In this document: one piece after another, positions 11,406-20,961 of the stretch
How the letters are laid out: each line of letters opens with the position of its first letter
Position numbering within the stretch: the stretch's first letter is position 1
From: Stereum hirsutum FP-91666 SS1
Taxonomy: Eukaryota; Basidiomycota; Agaricomycetes; Russulales; Stereaceae
DNA: 64,000 nt
Direction: 5' to 3'
Assembly (NCBI RefSeq): GCF_000264905.1
Contig: NW_006763145.1
Location: 712,029-776,028 of the forward strand
Position numbers and translations under genes: made by a program
The notes under the pieces: generated by a model
Database searches by the model: none
Told to the model about the DNA's origin: nothing
Seen by the model: only the letters and a program-made list of their open reading frames with translations

Positions 11406-13140
11406 CTACAGTCTCGCCACATCCTCCCTGGCCTTCGCCAACAACGTCCAGACCAAACCTGCCGGATCATTCGCCTGCACATGTGCCGCAATCGTCTCTG
11501 TACATTCGTCCTGGGACGGCAGACCCTCGATCCGAGCTTCGGCAAGTTGTCGAGAGTTTGGTACGAAAAGGAGAACGATAGTGACCTCTCGTGGTCGTTT
11601 CGGCGAGGATGGCGGCGAGAGGTGGTATGTGAGATGCACCTCGTTGTCGGACACGGGTGTGAAGGAGTGCAGGTCCGTGAGCTTGTGCTTAAGGACCAAA
11701 AGGGCTCGAAACCTAGTCAACATAATTCGGGGGTTAGTTTACCGAGATACCAGTCAAAGGGTAGTAAGTGAACGAAAGTGGAGATACGAACCAATCATGC
11801 CGCCCCACGACCCGCCCATCGCTCCCTTCCCTCCTCCCAACCCGCACTTCCCTCTCGACCTCAGCCCTCTCCGCCCTCAACCTCTCCACATCTCTCGTTC
11901 CATCCTTGACACCTTCCTTGACACTAGCCACCTTCTCGTTGGCCTCGGCTAGTTCATCGTCTAGCTTCTGCATTTCCTCTTCTTGCTCTTCGAGGTGGCG
12001 TTCGGCCGTGGTGATCGTGAGACGGGGTGGCGGGTGAGCTTGCTTGATACGCGTAAGTTTGAGCCGGGCATCGAGGATGGCCTGGGTGAGGTTCGTAGCT
12101 TCTGCTGTCATAGCACGAGCTTTGTTGTAGTCTGCTCCGATTCAACATACATTAGAGTCAGAGTTCCATAGAGACGTAAAAACACACTGAGCACTCACCA
12201 TCCTCAACCAAGGGCGCAAAACTCCGAACATCTGCATGTCTCTCTGCTAATCGCGCCTTCGCGGCCTTCAATGCGGCCTTCTTCTTGTCGTTGCTGGCCT
12301 TCAGCTCTTCGTTGTCGTCAGCGGTGATCAGTGGTGCTTCGTCATTGACGATGATCTTGATGTATTTGTCTTTGGCGTGTTGTTCGAGGTATTGAAATTT
12401 CAGTTTACGGAGGAAAGACTGGTGAAGTGGTGTAATGTCAGCATGATTCGAAGTGATGTCTCGTCATCCGAAAGACTAGTGGTGGAAGACGACCGTACGG
12501 GAAACACAATAGTGGTTACAAGAAGGTGATAATGTGTAGCCCGCAGATATGACAGCGATAAGTGATTTCTTCAGCCGTACCAGCTACCTCATAGGGTCAA
12601 GCTTCTGCTTATGACCATAAGTAATAAGAGCCTGTGCTGAGTCAACAGTGTAGATCATCATTTCTGAGGATCTGTCCATAACTCTATTCAGAATCCCTTC
12701 AAGACTCGCACCACAAGGCTAGGTAACAGTGGGAGATAAACGGTAGTAGAAATGAGGGGAAACAAGGCAAAAAAAGGTTGGGTCTACTAGCTCAATAGAC
12801 GTTGAGCTGAACATACGACTCAAACAAACCCATGCGTCTCAAATATCGGAACAAAGGCTGCACATACCATCTGAGCAGCGACATCTCCCGCCAACGCTTT
12901 CGGTGACTTCAATGCCGGGCCACCTTCTCCGGGCACTGCTCCGCCTCCAAGCATGAAGTCCTCCAACACATCGGTGGGTTTCGACTTATATCGGGTCTTC
13001 GCCTCGACAATGTTGAAGTCTGTACTCTCCAGGAGGGATTGAAGGCGTTTGGCCGTATCTAGGTTGAGTGGCGAAGACGAGGACGACGCGAGCGACGATG
13101 ATGCTACCGCGCCTGGGGCCTCCGCTCGTGTAGAGGCCAT
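11406..13140 (-). CDS. Coiled-coil protein resembling kinetochore protein Sos7
   Basis: Four exons (13140-12868, 12418-12199, 12131-11792, 11712-11406) total 1140 nt, giving 379 aa. The N-terminus is Ala/Ser-rich, then comes LNLDTAKRLQSLLESTDF. Exon 2 encodes SFLRKLKFQYLEQHAKDKYI, the part that most resembles the fungal Sos7 N-terminal domain. Residues about 115-280 are heptad-rich coiled coil (EEQEEEMQKLDDELAEANEK). A compact C-terminal region follows (LHSFTPVSDNEVHLTYHL). Sos7 works with the Spc105/KNL1 branch of the outer kinetochore in fission yeast. The family call rests on my recollection of the conserved FLRKLKFQYLEQ-type segment and on the architecture, so it is tentative; a generic coiled-coil protein is the alternative. 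The first intron (12867-12419, 449 nt) is unusually long. Confidence 0.6.
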
Positions 13141-13732
13141 ATTATCTAGGTATCAAAAAGTCAGTTCAAGTGGGATCACAGTGTCAAAATGCGACGAAGG
13201 ACGCGTCCGTAGCGAGTAGAGGATGAGAGGCGAAACGAAGAGATATTCCGCCGTCACGTCGATCGCGACGCGTTTGAACACGAGATTTACATCACGTGAT
13301 CATTCGCCGTGAATTGTGGCCCAAATTCAAAGTCTCACATTCTCTTGGAACTTGCTCGGAACCTTCAACACCTCCTTTTCGCTCAGCTGTATCGCCTTTC
13401 TGGACACGCCATATTGCTGTATACCTGTCGAAATGCTAAGCCAACCCAGTCCAGATTTTCTTGTGCGATCTGAGGTGCCTCATTCTCCGGATCTAGGCTG
13501 TTTCTCGAAAATATTCAGAATATGTTTTTTCGACATTCTGTGTGACTGTTTACAGACAAGAACGAAGCCTTTCCTGGATGTGGTTGAGTAGGTTGAGTCT
13601 CTCGCCTGTTGGTGAGGCCGCAGAACACCTTCGCCTTTCGAGCTCACTCTGCGCCACCGACAATCCTACCACCCATGTTCCTCTGCCTTTCTCTTCTATA
13701 CACCGTCACTTTGGTAACAGTATGTCTGATGA
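13141..13732. other. Upstream region of the Sos7-like gene
   Basis: No gene that I can support. A CACGTG motif inside ATCACGTGAT lies near 13291-13300, about 150 bases upstream of the start at 13140. The short forward frame at 13316-13591 has no recognisable protein features. Confidence 0.35.
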
Positions 13733-13895
13733 CTAGCAGCAAGCCCGTGCTACGCACGGGGATAGCAGAGGAACCGCTTGAGTAGAAATCAAAGCTTGAC
13801 GAGAAAAAACCTGAAGGGTCTTCCTCGAACTCCGGGTCGAGGCGCTATCGCGCCTCGCCCCTCCGTTCTCCAAAAGACCCTCCAGTTTTGCTCAG
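13733..13895 (-). mobile_element. Helitron-like 3' terminus, copy 1
   Basis: Read on the minus strand, this block ends with a GC-rich hairpin (CCCGTGCGTAGCACGGG, 13744-13760), a short spacer, then CTAG followed by T in the flank at 13732. That is the diagnostic 3' end of a Helitron (hairpin, 5-12 nt, CTRR, insertion between A and T). A second palindrome lies inside the block (GAGGCGCTATCGCGCCTC, about 13839-13856). About 160 nt are roughly 90% identical to the block at 15778. Beyond about 13895 the two copies diverge, so this is a non-autonomous or degraded element whose 5' end I could not place. Confidence 0.65.
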
Positions 13896-14197
13896 GAAGA
13901 CATGAGGAACATCAGTCGCTGGGTGTGCGCATTGCATCCCCACCAACCTCCTCAACTCCGACCCGAAGACTTTTCATCCATCTTTTTGATGAATATAGTG
14001 GATGCCGCTAGCGCCCTCGACATCTCCATTGCAGTCATCGAAAAAGTCGGATTAAGGCTACTTTGAGTCGGCACATCCCGTGTAGCAAAGATCTGTCACA
14101 GCTTGAAAGCTTGAAAGCATTCACGTTCACAATGGCGTAAAAATCATTGTACGATCAAGTGGAGCCTCCGATTTTTTCATCCCGCTCCCGCATACTA

Positions 14198-15094
14198 GGG
14201 GTTTTATGATACGGGCGTTTCGATGACCTGGGGCAGAGTTTTATGAGCCCAGAGATCAAAGTGGCGCTGGGTTCCACACTCCCACGAGAGGCTTCGCGCC
14301 GCGCTCTGTATCGAGTGCCCCTTGTCCACTCCTTATTTCTGAGTACCGGCATTCCCACCAAGCGCGATGTCCATTGCAAATTGTCGGACTTTGAAAGCTG
14401 CCGGGCAAGCCGCATGTCATTTCGACGTGGGCCACCGGAGAACTCACCGAGTTGGCTGGGTGGCACCTATGTGTGAGACCATTGCACATTTTACTCAAGG
14501 TACACCATCCCATTAAATCTCATAAAATCTGAAATATTACTTTACATATATTTACTTCATTTGGTTGCGATGGAATTCTTGCACTCTGCTCGAGTGATTT
14601 GATATGAGGGTAAGGTCTGTCGTGTAGCTCGTTCACGCTGAAATTAAAACATTCTGTCGCAACCAAATGAAAGAAGCATAGTTTATATTATTTTATATGT
14701 AGCCATCTTAGATGTAAATATGCATACCATCGCAGCATTTTGGTTTGCGTGTTCACAAGTGACGGGCCAGCAGCCACTCGGCAGCTCGGCAACGGGAGTA
14801 AGCGAGACGCGTCACGGCGGACTTTGAACCTGCTCGCAAAGGGTGAGCGCCGATACTCATTATTTCGGGCTGTCTTTCTTCAGATTTCTCAGGGGATTCT
14901 ATCCAAGCATGCTTACGTTGCCTATCACGAAGTTTATAGAAGATAATAGATGCTGGGGTGCTGTCACCAACATGCGAGGGCTAGGGCGGAATAAGCCGAA
15001 CGCTGTTGGCTTCGTCTTCTGCGGGGCCGGCGCTCGAGGTGGAGCAATCTCTGACCAGGCAGAAATGAGCTCTGGGGCCGTATCATAAAACCCC
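14198..15094. mobile_element. Small DNA transposon with terminal inverted repeats
   Basis: A perfect 17-bp terminal inverted repeat (GGGGTTTTATGATACGG at 14198-14214; its complement at 15078-15094) encloses about 0.9 kb. The flanks on both sides read TACTA (14193-14197 and 15095-15099), which looks like a 5-bp target-site duplication. No transposase frame is present inside, so it is a MITE-like non-autonomous element. The superfamily is not assignable from the ends alone; a 3-bp ACT duplication with an AGGGG terminus is an alternative reading. Confidence 0.7.
14555..14672. repeat. Imperfect inverted repeat nested inside the TIR element
   Basis: CTTCATTTGGTTGCGA at 14555-14570 reappears inverted at 14657-14672 (TCGCAACCAAATGAAA), 86 nt apart. 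Partial similarity extends on both sides of the arms. The flanks are A/T-rich, unlike the neighbouring sequence. It may be a nested miniature element or an internal fold of the host element. Confidence 0.55.
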
Positions 15095-15277
15095 TACTAA
15101 GCTGCACACCTTGTGCAGGCCCGCCACAGCATGGAAACCCTATACTTATGGTGCTGCAGGTGGGTCGGGACTAATACATATGCATTTTAGGCCACCATAG
15201 CGAGGTCATAAGCTTGGGCTTGAGCTTGAGCCTCCATCTTATAAGTATCTCCGAGAACTTTGTGTGGCTCCGCAACC

Positions 15278-15330
15278 AACTTTCGAGAGCCTCCTGGTGG
15301 CGCTGAGCCAGGCCGCTGTGGGGGTGGCAT
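15278..15330. repeat. Degenerate dispersed repeat, copy 1
   Basis: Shares AACTTTCGAGAGC followed by a GGTGGCGCTG-type segment with the copy at 16276, and the first 13 bases with the copy at 15655. The three copies lie within 1 kb and look like fragments of one eroded element. Confidence 0.45.
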
Positions 15331-15654
15331 TCGCTTCATGACCGCCTTGGGACCCACCTGGCCTGACTGTGTCAAGTATGGTTTTGCCTCAGACATACCG
15401 GCATACCCTCTTTCTTACAATGAAAGCAGCCAGCCTGTGCGTTACCGCGGGTCTTTCAATACCGTCTGCCTCAGAGCTCGAGGTTACTTACATCTGAGAC
15501 CATTGACCGTCCCGAAAAAGTTGTACTGGAGTTGACAGTATGAAATGAGCCTCAACCGAGCGGTCTGAATAAGCCCTATACCCGCGCTCTGACTCTGAGA
15601 CTTGTCTGGACCTGAGCGATGGGCGTAAGGAGAACATGCCAGTGACCGTCCGCG

Positions 15655-15770
15655 AACTTTCGAGAGCGACGGAATAAGTCCACGTGGAGGTGGCAGTGCA
15701 AGTTCGGATCCGGCCGATGCGCCCTAGCCAATCGGATTGCGTCTTTGTCTCTTGTGTCCGCGCTGTAGTA
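15655..15770. repeat. Degenerate dispersed repeat, copy 2
   Basis: Begins AACTTTCGAGAGC and ends with GCCAATCGGATTG, a Tgt-rich stretch and GCTGTAGT. It aligns along about 115-130 nt with the copy at 16276. It stops within a few bases of the Helitron-like terminus at 15778, suggesting that the Helitron inserted at or next to it. Confidence 0.5.
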
Positions 15771-15777
15771 TAGTAGA

Positions 15778-15938
15778 CTAGCAGCCAGCCCGTGCTACGC
15801 ACGGGGCTAGCAGAGGAGCCGCTCGAGTAGAAATGAAAGCTCGATGATAAAAAAACCTGAAGGGTCTTCCTCAAACTCCTGGTTGAGGCGCTATCGCGCC
15901 TCGCCCCTCCGTTCTCCAAAAGACCCTCCAGTTTTGCT
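15778..15938 (-). mobile_element. Helitron-like 3' terminus, copy 2
   Basis: Same structure as the block at 13733: on the minus strand a CCCGTGCGTAGCACGGG hairpin, a short spacer, CTAG, then flanking T. It contains the same inner GAGGCGCTATCGCGCCTC palindrome and a shared stretch CTCCAAAAGACCCTCCAG. Homology to copy 1 stops near 15938. A further weakly similar segment (about 15960-16015 versus 14075-14130) suggests both derive from one longer element. Confidence 0.65.
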
Positions 15939-16275
15939 TTCGGGGCCCTGGTGGGCAGGCAAGACATCCCGTGTGGCATGAAATTCCACGGAGAGGCTTT
16001 CACACTCACAATCCCGCATCATGAATGTGATCCTGGTAAGTACCTCAACTGCCATGTAGAGCTCTGCCGTGCGAGGGCTCACCACTTGCCCGCCGCCACA
16101 GAGCCTCATACCCTAAGTATTCTGTCAACGCTGGAAAGCGAGTCGAGACCAAAGCATAAGATGCTCATGCCGACAAGATAGGATTGAAAAATCCGCTGCT
16201 AAAGCAGCAGGCGCCACCGCCGCCTTATATATCGACGTCGACCGCGCTCAGAACTTCGCGGCGCTACATACAACG

Positions 16276-16405
16276 AACTTTCGAGAGCATGGTGGCGCTG
16301 GGCCACAGCCTGATCGCTGGGTCAGCTGACGAGTGACTCCGGCTATGCCCGGCTTGGCCAGCCAATCAGATTGTCGTTTTGTCGTTTGTCCACGAGCTGT
16401 AGTTG
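16276..16405. repeat. Degenerate dispersed repeat, copy 3
   Basis: AACTTTCGAGAGC at 16276-16288, GGTGGCGCTGGGCCA next to it, and GCCAATCAGATTG at about 16361 match the copies at 15278 and 15655 in the same order. No coding potential. Confidence 0.5.
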
Positions 16406-17243
16406 TAAGGATATGACCGTCACGCTAGCAAAGATACTGTCATGTCATCCTCTGATCACCGGGAGACGCCCAGCCAAAGAGATCACCTTCGAAGCATGAC
16501 GAGACTCATCTACGACGGGAGCCTATAAGTATTGCGATCCTCAGCTCCTAAACAGAAGAAAATTATGGCCCAAATCGCTCACTACAAGTGGAATCATGCA
16601 GGATGCTTGGCTCAAATATCTATATGCGGAAGGCTTTATACCAGAGGACACCACAGCCACCGGGAAACTGACATCTGGCCTATGCGCTGACGAGTGGCAA
16701 ATTATCGTCTTCGAGTGTTCAGCAAGCTCCTAACGCTCCCCGATGAATTCAACCTCAATCTCTGCTCTTTGCATCGCCTTTTCCAAGGAATGGCCCAGGA
16801 AAGCGCAGCCCAGGAGTACATATCTGACAGAACTCCTGGCCTTCAAACGCAGTTCTGTCAGCGGGATAGACTGGGCCGAGTACAAATGGCAGTGAGATCG
16901 ACGTGGAGTACCGGGACAATAAAAGACGGATACGACAGGAAAAATAAGCTGTTGTCTTGGCTGTTTCCGATAGAACATGCTCGACGGAATAACTGCTGCG
17001 AACGCTGTGGCCCGGGACAAGAAGTCGTGCACACGCGCGCCGCCACACAAAAAGGCGGTGTGCATTACGTAAAGCGTGGTAACCGACGTGAAAAAGTATT
17101 TGAGGGCAGCTCGCGTTTTCTTTTTCACAACCACCATCCTCTCCCCTCCACCCTCCCTCTTCAATCTTCAAGCTTCAGTCTCGGGCTCTCGAACTTTATA
17201 ATTGACGCATTTTCGCGTAGAGAACACATTTTTTGTGACCATC
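16406..17243. other. Spacer and leader region upstream of calcipressin
   Basis: No supportable gene. Open frames on both strands (for example 16694-17389 on plus and 16730-17164 on minus) overlap each other and show no domain or splice logic. The last 100 bases before 17244 are pyrimidine-rich, as in many basidiomycete 5' leaders. Confidence 0.4.
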
Positions 17244-18044
17244 ATGCCGGGTATCGTGAAGCAAACGTCGTCATCACCGTCGCCGCCGCGTGCCCCCTCA
17301 CCCCAGCGCACGAACACGGTCTGGCTTACTTCTCTACCTCCCCCATTTTTCCATCCTGTTGCTCTCGCTGCACTCAGAGACCATTTTGAGAGTTATGGCG
17401 AGATTCACACGTGGGCGCCTATAAGGTCGTTCGCTAGAATCATGGTCGTCTATATGGATGAGGACGAGGCAGAATCCGCGAAGATCAACTGCGATGGTTT
17501 GACTATCGAGAAGACCTCTGAGACGTGCGTAATCTTCTCATATATTGGCTCATTTCATGCTCATTTTTTTCTTCTTTTTGATGATTCTTGTAGTGCGGAG
17601 TTTGTGTTGCGGGTATTCCGCGGCGATCCTACGCCAACAGTCGTAGACCCCAAGGGGCGATATCTTCATCCCCCAGCTCTAGAGAAGAATTTTCTTATCT
17701 CCCCTCCCGGTTCTCCACCTGTCGGTTGGGAACCAATCAAAGAGGACCCTCCGAACTCTGCGCCCCTTGCCGACGACCTCATAGTTGCTCTTCGTAATCT
17801 GCAGGTCGCCGAGCTTAGCCATCTCCACGATGACAGCCTTCATGGCCACGTGGACAATAAGGGTGTGGAAGTACTGCTGCACCCTGAAGATGGCGCGGGT
17901 ATTGGTGTGTATGTAGAGGATTGTGATGTGGATGAGCAAGACGAGATGGTGCAGGAGAATGATTGGGCGTATGGGGAGGACAACCCCAATAGGATGCAGT
18001 GGAAACCTATGCCGACAGCGATGCCACCACCTATCGCCACCTAG
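17244..18044 (+). CDS. Calcipressin / RCAN (calcineurin regulator)
   Basis: Two exons, 17244-17524 and 17594-18044, total 732 nt, giving 243 aa. An RRM-like fold (about residues 24-105; TVWLTSLPPPFF, FESYGEIHTWAPIRSFARI) is followed by the RCAN motif FLISPPGSPPVGWEPIKEDP at about residues 150-169, which docks on calcineurin. The phase-2 intron lies between the RRM halves. The C-terminal third is acidic. Calcipressins bind calcineurin and tune its activity in stress and calcium signalling. The start at 17244 is preferred over the in-frame upstream ATG at 17202, which lies in leader-like sequence. Length and domain order match fungal RCN1/CBP1 proteins. Confidence 0.93.
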   Translation: MPGIVKQTSSSPSPPRAPSPQRTNTVWLTSLPPPFFHPVALAALRDHFESYGEIHTWAPIRSFARIMVVYMDEDEAESAKINCDGLTIEKTSETCVIFSYIGSFHAHFFLLFDDSCSAEFVLRVFRGDPTPTVVDPKGRYLHPPALEKNFLISPPGSPPVGWEPIKEDPPNSAPLADDLIVALRNLQVAELSHLHDDSLHGHVDNKGVEVLLHPEDGAGIGVYVEDCDVDEQDEMVQENDWAYGEDNPNRMQWKPMPTAMPPPIAT

Positions 18045-20961
18045 ACGTCCTTTATCTCTTTCGTCGTTGTACCTGTATGGTGAGTGGTGTTACCTTTCTT
18101 GTCCTTCCTTTTTCTTTTCCTTTTCTGGAGCGATGAGCATTATCACAGACCTGTACCGATCCCACGGGATATGCGGATTTGTTATATCCTAGTTATTCTG
18201 ACCTTTCATCATTCTTTTCTCATCCATGTCGAGTGCGCCGACGAATGGTCACTGACAAACCTTCTGTTGTCTAGAACATATCCTACCGTATCCACCATTT
18301 ACATATTCCTAAACACTACCATCACCATGTGAGTTATTCCCCTATTTTCTCGTACACCATCACCACCCCCCACTTTCGTATGATGACCCAAATTCAGACC
18401 TGTTCTGCCTTCCTTCACGGGAAGATGGAGACACCGAATTATTGCCTATATTCCAGCTGACTCTCCTCCCCCTCCTCCCCCTTCATGCATTCGTCGTCAT
18501 ACCCAATACTAACGAACCCTTTTCCAGTTTCATCCATTCTCACGCCACGTCACCGTGCTACATCCTACATCGGGCATCGGAGCTTCGATCTTATTCTCTG
18601 CTGTACTATATGGACTATGAAACTGGTGCCGTCTGCCCTCATCGCTGTTTGGTTATGTTCTCTGTTATGTTTTTTGTTCTCGCTCTGGAGTTACTTATCG
18701 TCGTTGGGTTATTTGCGGGTGCAGGCCGTTGTTATTGGACCTTGTACTATAAAATGTCTTACGTATACGTATACCATTATGGATCAGATTTGTTTTTGTG
18801 TGGCAGCAGATTGTGCCGGTCTTCGAGTTGTCTGGGACGACTGCGGGTGCGGAGCTCGTTGAGGACGTCGGTCTTGAAGTGCCCCATCAGCACGAATATG
18901 ACCCTCGAGACTTCAGTACTTCAGTTCCGCCCCTCACAGCCCCCAAATATTCATGCAGGTGTAACTACGCTATATCAATAGTACGTCTCGACAAAATCGT
19001 CGATAATGTCCAAAAGAAAGTCGTTGTTTGGGCGGCCCGCCGACCCGCAGATTTCCCGTAGTCCCAGAACCCTAACCCTGAAGTCAACCGCGATGCAATG
19101 TCACGGTTCGTGCCGCACCTCCCCGCGGCCCTCTCCCATTCTCTGCCTAAGGCTTCCTCTCAGATGAACAATCTGGAAACTCTATCTAGGCGCACTATCG
19201 GCTCGTTTATACCATGCAATCTTCTAGCGCCTACTCTACACCTGGCGAACCGCGTGTAAGCTTTCAAGTTTGCGTTATTCGTCATTCAGGCTCTTCCGTA
19301 GCTCGTACATTGTGTCGCCAACTCGGTCGGGAGAGAAGTCTTCAGGACTGTATATGCATAAACAGATGCGATCTCTCTGCAGACATTGCTATTATTTTCG
19401 TCGTCATGCCTCCAGCAGAAGGATTTACTTTATTCCGCACCATCGTATTTTCTCCCAGCGTACGAAGCGCTGATGACTTTCTGTGTCCCCTGCCCTGACC
19501 CACCTTTGCATGTCCGAGGTGATACTCGTGCTAGAGTTCAGTCAATCGCTGCCTAGGGTCATCTATGTCGTGAAAAACTCTGGAAGGTTCAGTCATCGTG
19601 TGGGCTCGTGGGTTCACGAAGTTAGGACGATCCGAACTGTTACACATCTAGAGGGTCCACGAGACGCTCTTCCAACGGCTTTGTCCTTGTGAAAGGGGAT
19701 AAGGGGAAGTCGGTGAGTGTCATCTATGTATGGTTTGCTGAGTGCACGCATCGGGAATGCTGAACTACGTGTATGACCCCAGTGAATTCTCCGTCAGCGC
19801 AGGGGTCGTCCGAGTCAACCAGCGTTACTCCTTACATCGAGCGTGCCTTCCAGCGCAAGACGCCCCTCCCAGGACACGGAAATATACTGCAATGCTCAGC
19901 GCTTTCCCTGTCGTGAGCATCTGAACAATTCTACCTCCGAGTCAGGGAATGTCCTGGACGGAGTAGGCGTTTAGATTTTGCTCAAGCTCTGCTGATTGCT
20001 TGTGTTCTAAAGTTGAGTTGTTGACTGACACCTAGCTCCATGGAGTTTTATCTCCGAAGAGCCTGTCCATATTTTCGCGTATGGATTTGACATATGTACT
20101 CACTCCAGCGAGGCCAGGTGACTGTTAATTCGCGTCACTACTAACAAGCGATTATATTGCTGACAAGTGCAGGAGCAAGAATATTGTGTGGTCTTCTGTT
20201 GCTGATGTGGGAGTGTTGTGACATGTTCACGGTGTCTCTACGGCATGATACTAACCTCCAAGTTTGGAAGTTCGGACGGCCACCATAGAGCGTCGAGACG
20301 TTGACGCTCTATCTGTATCAGATTCATGCAGGTGAATCGCTTCGCATGAGCCGAACAGATGCCTTCGTACCTTTACCTTACCTTCCGACTGACGCCACTT
20401 CTTCGAACGAAGCGATAGCAATCTATAAGTCCATGCCCCAAAGCAGAGTTGTGCACCTTGCCGTCAGCACCTTCCGGACAATGCCTCCGTGCAAAGACGC
20501 CGTAACCGTTACATGCCGCCGGTATGTGGTAGTTTTCAGGTTGAACAAGCCTGGCAGCTTTTCTTATACTCACTGGGGCTCAGAAAGCCCTGAGATGACA
20601 GGCATTATCCAGTACGGAATCTCCCCTGCACTATCGTAAAGCATGACTTATCCATGATCTGCACAGGTCAATTCTCTGGAAAATGTCATGTCAGCGCCAA
20701 TAACTAACACCTTATTGTTCTGGCCACTAATTCGGTAGACCCTGACTCGAATTCGGCTATGATCGTTATGTCTAACGAGCTTCTGCGGCTTCCACGCTTA
20801 GGGTCGCTACTTGCTCTATCCAGACTGGTACATACGCGCTCCTGCGGACCTGATTGCTATGATAATTTGAGTCTCGAGGCCAGTGCCATCATACAAGGTA
20901 TAAATATGATCGGTTGGAGAAGGGAGCCCTGCTCGTTCAAACCCCCTATCGTTCTGCCGCT
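18045..20961. other. Gene-poor 2.9-kb region
   Basis: I find no gene with consistent splice sites and conserved protein. It contains the calcipressin 3' region, CT-rich stretches (18340-18500), a short open stretch at 18798-19061 with some coding-like composition but no recognised domain, and a single CCCTAACCCTGA near 19067. A TATA-like TATAAATA lies at about 20899, 60 bases before the monooxygenase start. The remainder could be an eroded gene or a non-coding transcript. Confidence 0.45.
20899..20906 (+). promoter_or_regulatory. TATA box of the flavin monooxygenase gene
   Basis: TATAAATA lies about 56-63 bases upstream of the chosen ATG at 20962, which suits a short leader. Confidence 0.45.

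Noticed and set aside
16730..17164. Overlapping minus-strand frames upstream of calcipressin
   Set aside because: They overlap each other and a plus frame, and the composition reflects the CT-rich leader rather than coding.
18442..18981. 179-residue plus-strand open frame
   Set aside because: Starts in the calcipressin 3' region, conflicts with a second open frame at 18485-18862, and has no conserved segment.
19067..19078. Telomere-like CCCTAACCCTGA
   Set aside because: Only two imperfect units; chance occurrence.
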